From assembly GCA_035476575.1 (NCBI GenBank), contig DATILL010000123.1:48103-112102 (forward strand): a DNA stretch of 64,000 nucleotides. Direction: 5' to 3'. The notes beneath the pieces were generated by a model. The model had not been told where the DNA came from, ran no database searches, and was given only the letters and a program-made list of their open reading frames with translations. Positions 42,734 through 52,530 of the stretch are shown here, in pieces. The DNA comes from DATILL01 sp035476575. Lineage in GTDB: Bacteria > Actinomycetota > Actinomycetes > Mycobacteriales > JACQDL01. Position 1 is the first letter of the stretch. Every line of letters starts with the position of its first letter. The position numbers and the translations under genes were made by a program.

Positions 42734-43373
42734 GATGGCTGCCCTGTGCGTGCGTGTGCTGAGTGGATGCGGGAGGTCAGGCGTGGGAGTCCCACTGTTG
42801 TGTGGCAGGGCTCCACGTCGCCTCGGTGAGAAGCCGGTTGAGGTCGGGCAGGCCAGGACCGATCATCCAGCCGAGGCGTTCGCAATCGGTTTCGCCCACC
42901 CATCGCGCACAACACTGCTCCGCGCGCTCGATCACCCCGGCGCCCAACAACACCTCACCATCACCACCAAGCGAGGCACCAAGGCCAACGATCAACTACC
43001 CCGGAAGGAAGCACCACCAGCAGTGATCAACTACCGCGGAAGCCGCAGGAGGAAGCCGCCAAAGTGATCACTTCAAAGCGGAAAGGACAGCGGGCGGGTG
43101 TAGCTTTCGCGCAAGAATGACAGTTTCCGCTGGACGTGATAGGCGTCCGACCATTTGATCAAGTGGCACGGAAACCTGATGACATCGAAGGTACGAGCCC
43201 CTGGAGACGTCCGTTCATGCCGACGAGCGGACGTCGATCCGGAAGACGGTTAAGGTCGACCGGTAACAGCCGAGGAACACCGAGTCGACGCCTCGCCCCC
43301 TGTCATCGGTAGTGGCAACGAAAGCCACCGCTTCCGCCGCGCATAGGTCTCAAGGACGGCACCCTTTCAGTTA
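42734..43373. other. 640-bp region without a recognisable gene
   Basis: GC falls below the surroundings. Two copies of an 18-bp sequence (42990-43007 and 43025-43042, one mismatch, period 35) are visible. Small frames on both strands lack family features. This is the downstream side of the HEPN/Toprim remnant. Confidence 0.45.
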
Positions 43374-44455
43374 TCAGAAGGTATGTCCCAATTTGATATC
43401 CGCCGGGTCCCATTGATCGGTCGCGATCGCTAAACATTCCGCGACAAGGGAATCGAGGACGGCCTCGATTTTGCGAACGTCATACAGCCCTTCGACTAAA
43501 GTCTCGGCCGTCTGCTTAAGAAATTCTTTGCCATAGAACTCTTTAAATTCTAGCGCCCCGTGATAGGTATCTAGGCTCTTCTTGTGGTTGGTCCAGCGCA
43601 CCTTCGCTGGCGGATAATCGCCGACGCCAAGATCGAGATAGCACTCGATTGCCGAAGCGCGTCGATTGATGTCCGAGCGATGAAGCCCCTCGGGACCTTG
43701 AGCCGGAAACGAGCGGAATTCCTCAAGCTCGGGCAACATGATCCCGCGCATGTTCACAGGCAGGGTGAGCGTCGACATACGCTGATGAGCGTCGAGCCCC
43801 TCCGCGTCATTGTCAAACACGAAAAGAACCTGGTTGTGAACGTCTATTTTTGCGAGCCCTTCTGCGAACTTCACCAGGCTTCCCGTACCGGAGAAGGGGT
43901 GGCCCTCGCTCACGTCGATGAAACGGAAGAGATCCGCGATCCCTGGTCGCAGCAGCGCAAGCGCGTGCTTCAAGATATGGACGTCCGAACGACCTTCGGT
44001 TGCGATCAGGAACGTCTCGGTTCGCCGGGCAGAGGGGACAAATTCCCGCCCTGTTGCCCACCCGGCTTGCACCAACGGTCCATATTGCCAGACGACGGGC
44101 GCATCTTTGTTCAATTCGACCTCCGCCAAGAGCCGCAAGACGGAATACGGGTGAAGGATATTCGCCAAAGCGGCGAAGAACTCTCGCTCCGAGAAGGCTT
44201 GAATGTCATAGGATCGAAATGTGGGGATCCGCTCGAACTGCACCCCTTTGAAGCGACCTCGTATCTTCACTTCGCTTGCATCGCCCGCATCCGAGACAAA
44301 GGTGTCGTCGAGACTGTCGAGCGGGTGCGCGGCGGCAAATGCGACGAACTCCACAAAGTTCATCAGGTCAGAAATGGGCTCTTCATCACCGACCTGAAGA
44401 TAATGCCTCTCCTCCAGCCAGTTCTGCGCGACGGCGTCATATTCGCGCCGGACGG
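43374..44455 (-). pseudogene. HEPN/Toprim-associated protein, N-terminus missing
   Basis: The coherent frame extends upstream of ATG 44363 to about 44455 (EYDAVAQNWLEERHYLQV), so at least 30 further residues were once coded and the N-terminal domain is lost at the junction with a transposase fragment. The Toprim core is intact: FLIATEGRSDVHILKHAL (Glu), and LFVFDNDAEGLDAHQ (Asp-x-Asp). Other blocks are HPLDSLDDTFVSD, LHPYSVLRLLAEVE and RWTNHKKSLDTYHG. The family pairs a HEPN-like region with a Toprim nuclease domain and is regarded as defence-related. Base composition here is clearly less GC-rich than the core genes, a sign of transfer. Confidence 0.75.
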
Positions 44456-44930
44456 ATGAGGGTGAGCTGCCCGAAATCTGGTGGCGATGAGGACCCGGCG
44501 GAGCTTGGCGGTCATGTCAGCGGTGGAGGGCTGCGACCTCGTTGTGTACCAGGGGGCGCGCTCGCGGTGGGCGGTGACGTCGTTGGGGTGGTGGCCGGCG
44601 GTGGTGTGCCACAGCATGGTCAGGCTCTGGGCGGTCAGGGCGAAGGGCACGGTGCGGCGTACCGCGGCGGCCAGACGGTTGCGGGCCTGGCCGGCCCCGA
44701 ACAGCTGCCTGGCGTCTTCGGTCGCGACCTCGATAGACCAGCGGGTGGCGTAGCGCTCGATCACCGTGGCCGCCTCGGTGATGGTGTCGGTGCAAACCAG
44801 GGCCAGGTCGTAGCCGCGGTGGGTGCCGGGCTCGCGGATGAGCACCACCCGTACCGGGCGGGAGCCGAACACCGAGCACCACAGGCAGGTGATCGTGGCG
44901 ACCTGCACCGTGCTGGTGGCCCCATACCGG
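44456..44930 (-). pseudogene. Transposase fragment (IS701-like DDE type)
   Basis: Reverse frame with VRVVLIREPGTHRGYDLAL, ATRWSIEVATEDARQLFGAG and NRLAAAVRRTVPFALTAQ, the C-terminal half of an IS701/IS4-type transposase. YATRWSIEVATEDA contains the catalytic Glu region. The N-terminal half is absent, and the last residues pass into the HEPN/Toprim remnant. No terminal repeats found. Confidence 0.7.
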
Positions 44931-44984
44931 CAGACGGTGGCGGGGGTGCAGGTCAGGGCGGCCGCCAGGGTGGCAGGCGACCCC

Positions 44985-46127
44985 AGCCGGGCGCTGCTGC
45001 ACCGGCTCAGAGAAGTCGACTTTAACGAATTGGCGCAGGTCATCATGAAGTGGGCTCACCAACTCAACCCGCTGCTCGACCGCCGGACACTGCTGTCCAA
45101 GCTGAGCACCGCCTTCACATTGGCGGCGGCTGCGCCGCTCTTCGACCTCACCGAGCCGAACGACCACGAGCGGATCGCCCTGGTTCTGGACGATCCCCGC
45201 CGGCTCGATGACGCCACCATCACCTACGCCGAGAGCGTCTTGCAGGGCTACCGCCGTCAAGGCGACGTGCTCGGCCCGCAGATCACCTTGCAGACCGCCC
45301 TGGCCCAACGCCAGGTGATCGGCCGCCTGGACGCGGCAGCCCCGGCAACACTGCAACCGCGGGTGCTGTCGGTCTACGCCGAGCTCAGCCAGATCGCCGG
45401 CTGGCAGCTGTTCAACCTCGGCGACTACCGCGCCGCACAGTATTACTACGACGACGCTCGCACCGCCGCCCACAACGCCCACAACGTCGAGCTGGTCACC
45501 TACACCCTGTGCACCATGAGCCAGCTCGCCACCTGGCAGGACAAGCCCCGTGTCGGCATCGACCACGCCATCGCCGCCCAAGCCTGGGCCGGGCAGATCG
45601 ATCGTCCCTACGCCCGCGCCTACGCCGCCGACGTGGCCGCCCGGGCCTACGCGGCCGACCAGCAGGCGGACCGTTGCCGCCAAGCCCTTGACACCGTGCG
45701 CGTCATCCTTACCCAGCCACCAGATGCCCAGCCTGTCTCGTCGTGGTGGTACTTCCTGGACGAGTCCTTCTACTGGGGCAGCGAGGGCGAGTGCGCCCTG
45801 CGGCTCAACCAGCCGGACGACGCCTTGGCCGCGGCCGCCACGTCACTGTCGCTGGTCGACCCGGCCAACCTGCACAACTACGCCCACACCTTGGCCAGCC
45901 AGGGCGAGGCCCACATCCAACGCGGCGACAGCGCCGAAGCCAGCCGGATCATCGGCGACGTCGCCAGACTGACCGCAGCCAACCGCTCACGACGCATCGA
46001 GCAGCGGGTCGTTCGGATGCGCCAGGCGCTTGAACCCTGGCAATGCACCAAGGCCGTCCGCGAGCTGGACGACCGCCTCAGCCACTACCGCCTGTCGATC
46101 GGCAACGACACCACAAACAAGTCATAG
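44985..46127 (+). pseudogene. TPR-type regulator missing its N-terminal HTH
   Basis: From about 44985 the forward frame is coherent: DRRTLLSKLSTAFTLAAAAP, then helical TPR-like repeats (AELSQIAGWQLFNLGDYRAA, YTLCTMSQLATWQDKPRVG, LASQGEAHIQRGDSAEA). This is the C-terminal part of the Streptomyces-type XRE regulators with TPR domains. The usual N-terminal helix-turn-helix is absent, and the frame upstream (from 44823) is the antisense of the transposase fragment. The last 43 bp overlap the GNAT remnant. Confidence 0.7.
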
Positions 46128-46443
46128 GCCGAGAAGTACTCGCCGTCCGCACCCGGCACCCGCCCGACCTTCCGCCACCCCCAGCCCTCGTACACCGCCT
46201 GCACTGGCGCATCCGGACTGGTCGCCAACGTCGCCCGCTCCTCGCTACGTCCCGTCAGCAAGGCATCATGCAGTGCTCGACCAACCCCTTGCCCTTGACC
46301 ACCCGCTCCCGGAACGCCGTCACCTTCCCACCGTCCGGCTCGACACCGTAGGCGTCGGCGTAGGTGGCGCACAGCACATCGAGGAGCCGGCCAGCCTGGG
46401 AATCGTCGTGGTGGGCGAGGGTCAGACCGACGGGCAGGGACAT
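46085..46443 (-). pseudogene. GNAT acetyltransferase remnant with internal deletion
   Basis: The N-terminal part from ATG 46443 (MSLPVGLTLAHHDDSQAG, CATYADAYGVEPDGGKVTAF) and the C-terminal part (VGRALHDALLTGRSEERATL, YEGWGWRKVGRVPGADGEYF) are in different frames, joined near 46290. The middle of the domain, including most of the acetyl-CoA loop, is missing. Not functional. Confidence 0.7.
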
Positions 46444-46892
46444 GACGGCGAGAGTAGCGTCCTGCCCGAGCCCGCAGACCAGCCGGTGAGCCACGGGTCG
46501 GCGTCGCGTCCGACAAGATCCGCGCCGACAGGACCGTCATATTCCCGGCGAGTCAAGTCGAAGACCAGATCTGCTTCGCCCGCTCCGTCCACGCTGACCG
46601 GAGCGGCACCGAGGAATGCGGCGGTCAGCATGGCCGCCAGATGCTCGCCGGAAGCGACCTTCAGCTTAGCAAGCTTGGCCTCCCCCAGCATGGGCCGGCC
46701 CCATCCCTCCGCCATCTTCAGGAGGCGTTCGGGTCTCCCCAGGAGGGGTTCGAAAGGGCCTCGACGAGGGGCACAGCCCGTGCGGATGCGCGCTCCGAAA
46801 CGACACTCCACATGCCGCCTGAGCTGGACGTTTCCCGCGAGCCGCAACAGCAGTTGTGGATCACCCGTATTTGACATTGCGCGAACTCTCAA
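46422..46892 (-). CDS. Unrecognised reverse-strand frame, possibly a fragment
   Basis: 156 codons from ATG 46892. The part LGEAKLAKLKVASGEHLAAM and DLVFDLTRREYDGPVGADLV looks protein-like, but I cannot assign a family. It runs into the GNAT remnant. May be a decayed gene. Confidence 0.3.
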   Translation of the reverse strand: MRVRAMSNTGDPQLLLRLAGNVQLRRHVECRFGARIRTGCAPRRGPFEPLLGRPERLLKMAEGWGRPMLGEAKLAKLKVASGEHLAAMLTAAFLGAAPVSVDGAGEADLVFDLTRREYDGPVGADLVGRDADPWLTGWSAGSGRTLLSPSCPCPSV

Positions 46893-47266
46893 GTGACGGT
46901 CGAGACCCGGCCTGGCTGAGCCGGGTCGGCGACCGCTGGATCCTTGCGCTTGCCTGCGCAGTCCCGGTCAGCCGTACACCACGTCCGCGGAGGTCGCTCC
47001 GCCCGCCGCGGGTCGGCGACGTGATCTTCAACTGGTCCGACTGAGCGGCGCAGCGAATCTCGTCACCACCACGCATACTCGCGGCAGAGTCGCGCGGCCG
47101 CGCGGAACGGCGTAGAGCGGATGTCGCCGCTGGCGTCGATGGCGTTGGACTGCCGACTGATGGTGGCCCGAGGGATGGGCCGGCAAGCTGTCACCGTGAC
47201 CGGACGACGGTATGCCACACGGGGGCGCCGGATCCGCGGCTGGATCCGTACCGGCGTGGCGTCGCG
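46893..47266. other. 374-bp region with no supported gene
   Basis: Short frames on both strands only; nothing recognisable. The codons just before 47267 stay in frame with the next gene (PDPRLDPYRRGVA), so its true start may be earlier. Confidence 0.35.
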
Positions 47267-47581
47267 ATGGTGACCGAGGACGGCATGCCCGTCGGGTATC
47301 TGGCCACGCGCGTGCAGATGTGGTGGACGCGCCACGGTTGGTGGCCTTTCCACCGCTACATCGACCCGGTCGAACGGCCCGAATGGCTGCTCACCTTCGC
47401 CGCGCCCGTCGGCAGACTGCCCTACGACGACGGCGTCGTCATCGACGTCGCCGCCGAGATCGACGACTGGGACAACGGCCGATTCGCCTACCGCAGGCAG
47501 GTCCTGACGCTTCGTTGGCTGCACGGCCCCGACGCTGACACCACGCGCGCCGCATACGGATGGCAGGACGCCGACGGCTGA
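47267..47581 (+). CDS. Hypothetical small protein
   Basis: 104 residues from ATG 47267: MVTEDGMPVGYLATRVQMWW and many Trp/Arg residues, then VVIDVAAEIDDWDNGRFAYR. The composition is that of a real protein. No motif recognised, no membrane segment. A start further upstream is possible. Confidence 0.5.
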   Translation: MVTEDGMPVGYLATRVQMWWTRHGWWPFHRYIDPVERPEWLLTFAAPVGRLPYDDGVVIDVAAEIDDWDNGRFAYRRQVLTLRWLHGPDADTTRAAYGWQDADG

Positions 47582-47791
47582 CACGATCATGGACACCGAC
47601 CGACCTGCGGCAGAAGCGTGCGTTCGGGCTCCGCCGCAAGTGGCGACACCGCTGATCGGATGGAGGTCGGCGTTGACCGATCCATGCCGGGCGCCGAGCG
47701 GCCATGCTGGGTCCGATCGGTCCCGTCCGGGGCAGTGGCAGCAGGCGACTATCGCGCAGGTGATGCTGCGCATCCGAGGAAAGGAAGGTCG

Positions 47792-48376
47792 ATGCAGAAC
47801 CTGATGGTGGACTTCATCATCTCCCTCGACGGCTACGGCGCCGCGGAGGGCTGGCCCGGCTTCTGGGGGATGGAAGGGCCGGAGTACCTGGGGTGGCTGC
47901 AGGAGCAGGAGGAGCACACGGCGCTGATGGGAGCGACGACCTACCGGCTGATGTCCGGGTTCGCCGAGCAGGCGCCCGATGAGGCCGGTATGGCGGGACT
48001 GACCGCGCAGCCGAAGGTGGTGTTCTCCTCCACTCTGCAGGGGCCGCTGTCGTGGGCCAACACCGAGTTGGTCGGCGGTAACGCGGTCGAGGCCGTGCGG
48101 GCGATGAAGCAGGAGGCCCGCCGCCCACTGCGCACCCTCGGCAGCCTCAGCCTCAGCCGGTCACTGCTGCAGGCCGGCCTGGTGGATCGCTACCGGGTCG
48201 TCGTCTTCCCTGTCATCACCGGTGCCACCGGCCGGGACCGGATCTTCGACAGCTATCCCGACGTCGCCCTCGAACTGGTCGACCACCGTACCTTCGACGG
48301 CAGGTTGCAGATGCTCGAGTACATCCCTACCGTTCTCGACGGCCCACCTGGCGCCGGCGACTCCCCAAGCACCTGA
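47792..48376 (+). CDS. Dihydrofolate reductase/RibD-C family protein
   Basis: 194 residues from ATG 47792, with AAGGAAGG just upstream. The frame is open to 47618, but the added residues are unlike the family. Motifs: LMVDFIISLDGYGAAEGWPG, ALMGATTYRLMSGFAE, KVVFSSTLQGPLSWANTELV, TLGSLSLSRSLLQAGLVDRY, and VVFPVITGATGRDRIF. Intact NADPH-binding fold; substrate unknown. Confidence 0.85.
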   Translation: MQNLMVDFIISLDGYGAAEGWPGFWGMEGPEYLGWLQEQEEHTALMGATTYRLMSGFAEQAPDEAGMAGLTAQPKVVFSSTLQGPLSWANTELVGGNAVEAVRAMKQEARRPLRTLGSLSLSRSLLQAGLVDRYRVVVFPVITGATGRDRIFDSYPDVALELVDHRTFDGRLQMLEYIPTVLDGPPGAGDSPST

Positions 48377-48586
48377 GAAACATCCCGGACTCCTAACGCG
48401 CCGATCGCCTGAGGCACCCCTCGCTCGACTCACCTGACCGGACCGGCGTAGACGGCGCGCTCACCCTCTCCCGGCCGGCGCGCGGCGTGAGGGGTCACAC
48501 GGTTCGCGGCAGAACCGGATCGAGCCGCTCTGCGGCAGATGAGCGAGGCGTCGGGGACGGCCGCACACCCCGCGCGTCTGGAGGAC

Positions 48587-48799
48587 TCAGGTCTTGGGCA
48601 CCGGCTCGGTCGACAAGTCAGCGGTTCCCGGGGGAGGGACTCCGCCAGCCCAACGACTGAGGAAGTCGAGCTTCTCCTGTTCCGGGCTGTCGGCCGGGGC
48701 GGTGTAGACGATGAGCGTCACGTCCTCGCCGGGTAGCTCCAGCGCGTCGGCGGTGAGCTTGAGCTCGCCGACGAGGGCGTTGCAGAGCCGCTTCGTCCA
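48587..48799 (-). pseudogene. MmyB-like ligand-binding domain, C-terminal fragment of an XRE regulator
   Basis: About 70 codons: LVGELKLTADALELPGEDVT and LIVYTAPADSPEQEKLDFL, typical of the end of MmyB-type regulators. Upstream sequence in the frame is antisense of the aldo/keto reductase and unrelated. These regulators are often divergent from aldo/keto reductases, as here. Confidence 0.65.
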
Positions 48800-48962
48800 C
48801 ACGACGACGGTAGGGCGTGGACTGGCGCGGTTGGGGGGTGCTGCCAGTAACCCTGTCAGCAGCGACTCCCTCACCGGATGGATCCGCGGTGTGCTGGACG
48901 CACACCACCACGAAGGGCGACCCCTGTGAGCACTTCCCACCACCGCCACGCTGAACAACGGC

Positions 48963-49784
48963 GTGCAGATGCCGATCCTCGGCTTCGGCGTCTTCCAGAT
49001 CCCGGCCGAACAGACCCAACAGGTCGTCGAGCAGGCCCTCGCCACCGGATACCGGCACCTCGACACCGCCGCCTCCTACGGCAACGAGGAAGCCGTCGGC
49101 GCCGCGATCAAGGCCAGCGGCATCGCCCGGGAGGAGCTGTTCGTCACCACGAAGCTGTGGATCCAGGCACGTCCCGGTGAGGACGTCGTCAAAGCCGCGT
49201 TCGACACCTCGCTCCGCAAGCTGGGCCTGGACTACCTCGACCTGTACCTGATCCACCAGCCGCTCGGCGACTACTACAGCGCCTGGCGCGCCATGACCGA
49301 CCTGCACCGCGCCGGCGCCATCAAGGCGATCGGTGTGTCGAACTTCCACGGCGACCGGCTGGTCGACCTCATCGAGCGCAACGACATCACCCCGGCCGTC
49401 GACCAGGTGGAGACGCACCCGTTCCACGCCCGGTTCGCCGACCAGGAGCTGATGCGCGAGCGCGGGGTGCAGATCGAGTCCTGGGGGCCGTTCGCCGAGG
49501 GCAAGAACCTCCTGTTCACCAACCCGACCCTCACGGCGATCGGCGACGCGCACGGCAAGTCCGTCGGCCAGGTCGTGCTGCGCTGGCTCACCCAGCGCCA
49601 GGTCGTCGTCATCCCGAAGTCGGTCCGCCCCGAGCGGATGGCAGAGAACTTCGACATCTTCGACTTCGAGCTGACCGACGAGCAGATGAAGCAAATCGCG
49701 ACGCTGGACACGGGCGCGTCGCTGTTCTTCGACCACCGCGACCCGGCGATGGTCGCCTGGCTGAACGGCCGCGCCGGAGCCTGA
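48963..49784 (+). CDS. Aldo/keto reductase (2,5-diketogluconate reductase-like), start region frameshifted
   Basis: 273 residues from GTG 48963. Catalytic set: Asp and Tyr in YRHLDTAASYGNEEAVG, Lys in VTTKLWIQ, His in LYLIHQPLGDY. The cofactor segment VIPKSVRPERMAENFDIF is intact. The original start is probably GTG 48926 (SD AAGGG 8 nt upstream), which reads MSTS and then falls out of frame. Removing one C in CCC near 48936-48938 would join MSTS to TTATLNNGVQMP. The protein from 48963 lacks only about 12 residues and may still fold. Confidence 0.8.
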   Translation: MQMPILGFGVFQIPAEQTQQVVEQALATGYRHLDTAASYGNEEAVGAAIKASGIAREELFVTTKLWIQARPGEDVVKAAFDTSLRKLGLDYLDLYLIHQPLGDYYSAWRAMTDLHRAGAIKAIGVSNFHGDRLVDLIERNDITPAVDQVETHPFHARFADQELMRERGVQIESWGPFAEGKNLLFTNPTLTAIGDAHGKSVGQVVLRWLTQRQVVVIPKSVRPERMAENFDIFDFELTDEQMKQIATLDTGASLFFDHRDPAMVAWLNGRAGA

Positions 49785-49888
49785 GGCGCACCCGCGCCGA
49801 CCAACCGCCGAGCGCCCCAACCGCAGCGGGACGAGCACCAGCGTGTGCTCGTCCCGCACCTCCCGCAGCACCATGTCAAGGAGCGAAC

Positions 49889-50870
49889 ATGCACACACGC
49901 GAACTCGGCCGCAGCGGCCTCCATGTTTCAGCTCTCGGCCTCGGCTGCATGGGCCTGAGCCACGGCCTGGGGCCCGCCGTCGACACTCAGGACGGCATCG
50001 CGCTCATCCGGGCCGCCGTGGAACGCGGGGGTCACGTTCTTCGACACCGCCCAGGTGTACGGACCCTTCACCAACGAGGAACTCGTGGGAGAGGCGCTCG
50101 AGCCGGTGCGCGACCAGGTCGTGATCGCGACCAAGTTCGGCTTCGACCTCGACAGCGGCACCGGCGGACTTGACAGCCGCCCCAACACGATCAAGCGCAC
50201 CGTAGACGCGTCGCTGCAGCGGCTGCGTACCGGCACCATCGACCTGCTGTACCAACACCGCGTCGACCCGAACGTCCCGATCGAAGACGTTGCAGGCGCC
50301 GTGAAGGAGCTCATCGCGGACGGCAAGGTGAGGCACCTCGGGCTGTCCGAGGCCGGCGTCAAGACCATCCGCCGCGCGCACGCCGTGCAGCCGGTGACCG
50401 CCTTGCAGTCGGAGTACTCGCTGTGGTGGCGCGAACCGGAACAGCAGATCCTGCCGACCCTCGCTGAACTAGGCATCGGCTTCGTTCCCTTCAGCCCGCT
50501 CGGCAAGGGCTTCCTCACCGGCAAGATCGACGAGTCGACGGAGTTCGCCGCCGGCGACTTCCGCAACACGGTGCCCCGGTTCACCGACCCGCAGGCGCGC
50601 AAGGCCAACCTGGCCTTCGTCAACCTGCTCGAGCAGCTCGCCGCCCGCAAGAACGCGACCCCGGCACAGGTCGCGCTCGCCTGGATCCTCGCCCAGCAGC
50701 CGTGGATCGTCCCGATCCCCGGCACCACGAAGGTGCACCGGCTCGAGGAGAACCTCGCCGCCGCTGACCTCGAACTGACGCCGGAGGAGTTGCGCGAGAT
50801 GGGCGACGCGCAGATCGAGGCCCACGGCGAGCGCTACGCCGAGGTGAACCAGCGGATGATCGACCGCTGA
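49889..50870 (+). pseudogene. Aldo/keto reductase split by a 1-base insertion
   Basis: The first frame (MHTRELGRSGLHVSALGLG to AAVERG) and the second (MYGPFTNEELVGEALEPV to the end) belong to one AKR. A run of five G at 50027-50031 shifts the frame. With four G the join reads VERGVTFFDTAQVYGPF, restoring the catalytic Asp/Tyr. The remainder is complete (GLSEAGVKTIRRAHA, IPIPGTTKVHRLEENL around the cofactor site). Start near an AAGGAG upstream of ATG 49889. Confidence 0.85.
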
Positions 50871-50904
50871 CGTCGGCTAGATGTCGTGACCTGACACATT
50901 GTTG

Positions 50905-51845
50905 TCAGGTGGTGAGCCTGGTGATGGGTGGGTGTCCGCCGAGGGCGGAGTGGCCGCATCGAGTGTTGTAGTGGTGGAGGAACCGGCCAAGGCCGCGGCG
51001 GGAGTGGTTGGTGGTCCAGGGGCGGGCGTAGGCCCACTCGTGGAGCAGGGTGCGGTTGAAGCGTTCTGCTTTGCCGTTCGTCCAGGGGGGAGCCTGGTTT
51101 GGTGAAGCGGCGTTTGAGTTGCCAGGCCGAGCAGACCCAGGCCCAGTCGGTGCCGTGGCGGTAGACCATGGCGTTGTCGGTCAGGACGCGGCCGACGGTG
51201 ATGCCGTGGTCGGTGAACCAGGTCAGGGCGCGGTGCAGGAACGCCGCGCAGGTGGTGTCCTTCTCATCGGCGAGGACTTCGCTGTAGGCCAGGCGGGTGT
51301 GGTCGTCGATCGCGGTGTGGACGTAGTCGTAGCCGATCTTGACGCGCTTGTGCTTGTGCGCGGCGGTCGCGTCCCGGCCGAGTAGCCGCCAGCCGCCGCC
51401 GGGCGGGATCCGGCCGAGTTTCTTCACATCGACGTGGATCATCGAACCGGGACGGTCGTGCTCGTACCGGTTGGGGCTGCGTCGCGAGCCGCGCACGGGT
51501 TGGCCGGTGATCGGGTCGATCGTGGCCAGTCGGGGAACTCGGTGACGGGCCAGGATCCGCCCGACCGTGGACGGGTTGAGCCCCAGCTCGGCGGCCAGCA
51601 CCACCGCGCCGCGGTGGCGACGCCGCCGGGCCGCCAGCACCCGGGCCTCGACCCGAGCCGGGGTCCGCGCCGGCATCCGATACGGACGGGAGGACCGGTC
51701 GGCCAGGCCGGCCTCACCGGCCTCGGCGTGCCGGCGCAGCCACTTGTGCACCGTCGCCCGCGACACACCCAGCTGCTCGGCGATCCGCGCGGCTGACCAT
51801 CAGCCGCCGGGCATACATATTCGTACGGGCGGTAACGTGAGCCAC
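50905..51845 (-). pseudogene. IS481-family transposase, frameshifted and internally deleted
   Basis: From GTG 51845 the start AHVTARTNMYARRLMVSR is normal, then about 20 bases are missing and the frame changes before EQLGVSRATVHKWLRRHAE. The DDE core follows (MIHVDVKKLGRIPPGGGW, HTAIDDHTRLAYSEVLADE, VLTDNAMVYR). A run of six C (complement 51085-51090) shifts the frame again; with five C it reads PGSPWTNGKAERFNRTLL with the catalytic Glu and ends at TGA 50905-50907. Partial terminal repeats with CTGAC(A/G)CAT near 50891-50900 and 51868-51877 suggest the element's ends. Confidence 0.8.
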
Positions 51846-51942
51846 CAGAGGACCTCCGTGCTCGGACCGGATGCGTCAGACACATCCACTCCGCCCGGAG
51901 GTCCTCCCCACTTTCAAGCCGCCACGCACCGGAGACACCTCC

Positions 51943-52269
51943 ATGGCCGTCATCACCGGCATCGGACGGACCGGCAGGCTCGTCACCTCCGCCGCGCTGA
52001 TCCTCTTCTTCGCCTTCTCCGCGCTCGCCTCCTCCCCCGGGACCGACGGCAAGATCATCGGCACCGCCCTCGGAGTCGGCATTCTCATCGACGCCACGAT
52101 CGTTCGGGCCCTGCTCGTGCCGGCCCTGGTCAGCTCGTTCGGCCGGTGGAACTGGTGGCTACCCGGCTGGCTCGCCCGGGTCCTGTTCGTCAAGCCCTCG
52201 CCACTGCGCCCGATCGTCTCCCCGGAAGCGCTGCCGGAGCCCGACACGGTGCCGGCCGGCGTCGGCTGA
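51943..52269 (+). pseudogene. MMPL transporter, C-terminal fragment
   Basis: 108 codons: ITGIGRTGRLVTSAALILFF, SSPGTDGKIIGTALGVGILI, DATIVRALLVPALVSSFGRW and NWWLPGWLARVL, the last membrane helices of an MMPL/RND-type lipid exporter. The remaining about 600 residues are absent because the IS481 remnant sits directly upstream. Confidence 0.8.
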
Positions 52270-52530
52270 GCCCGAGCACGCCGCCGATCCGGCCAGTTTC
52301 ACAGCGCCTGGCGGCACAGTGTGGTTCACGGCCGACGCCCTTTGAGTGCCGCCGCTGCGGTCTTCATCGCGACTGGGTGCCCCGGGCCGGCCGAGGCAGA
52401 AAGCCCGGGCCTCGCGCTATGCGGCGCGCGACGCGTATGTACGGCCCCACCACCCCGAGATCGCCGGCCACCCTGACCAACCTCGGCATCGTCCAGCAGG
52501 AGTTGGGGAGCTGCCAGCCGCCTTCCTCGG
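52270..52530 (+). other. TPR-gene debris between the MMPL fragment and the TgpA gene
   Basis: Near 52425-52520 two forward frames carry pieces of a TPR motif (AYVRPHHPEIA, then ATLTNLGIVQQELG, then ELPAA) with two frame changes. This resembles NB-ARC-TPR proteins. Otherwise nothing recognisable. Confidence 0.5.

Noticed and set aside
48618..49898. Long reverse frame opposite the aldo/keto reductase
   Set aside because: Antisense shadow; no motifs, and the forward strand encodes a clear AKR.
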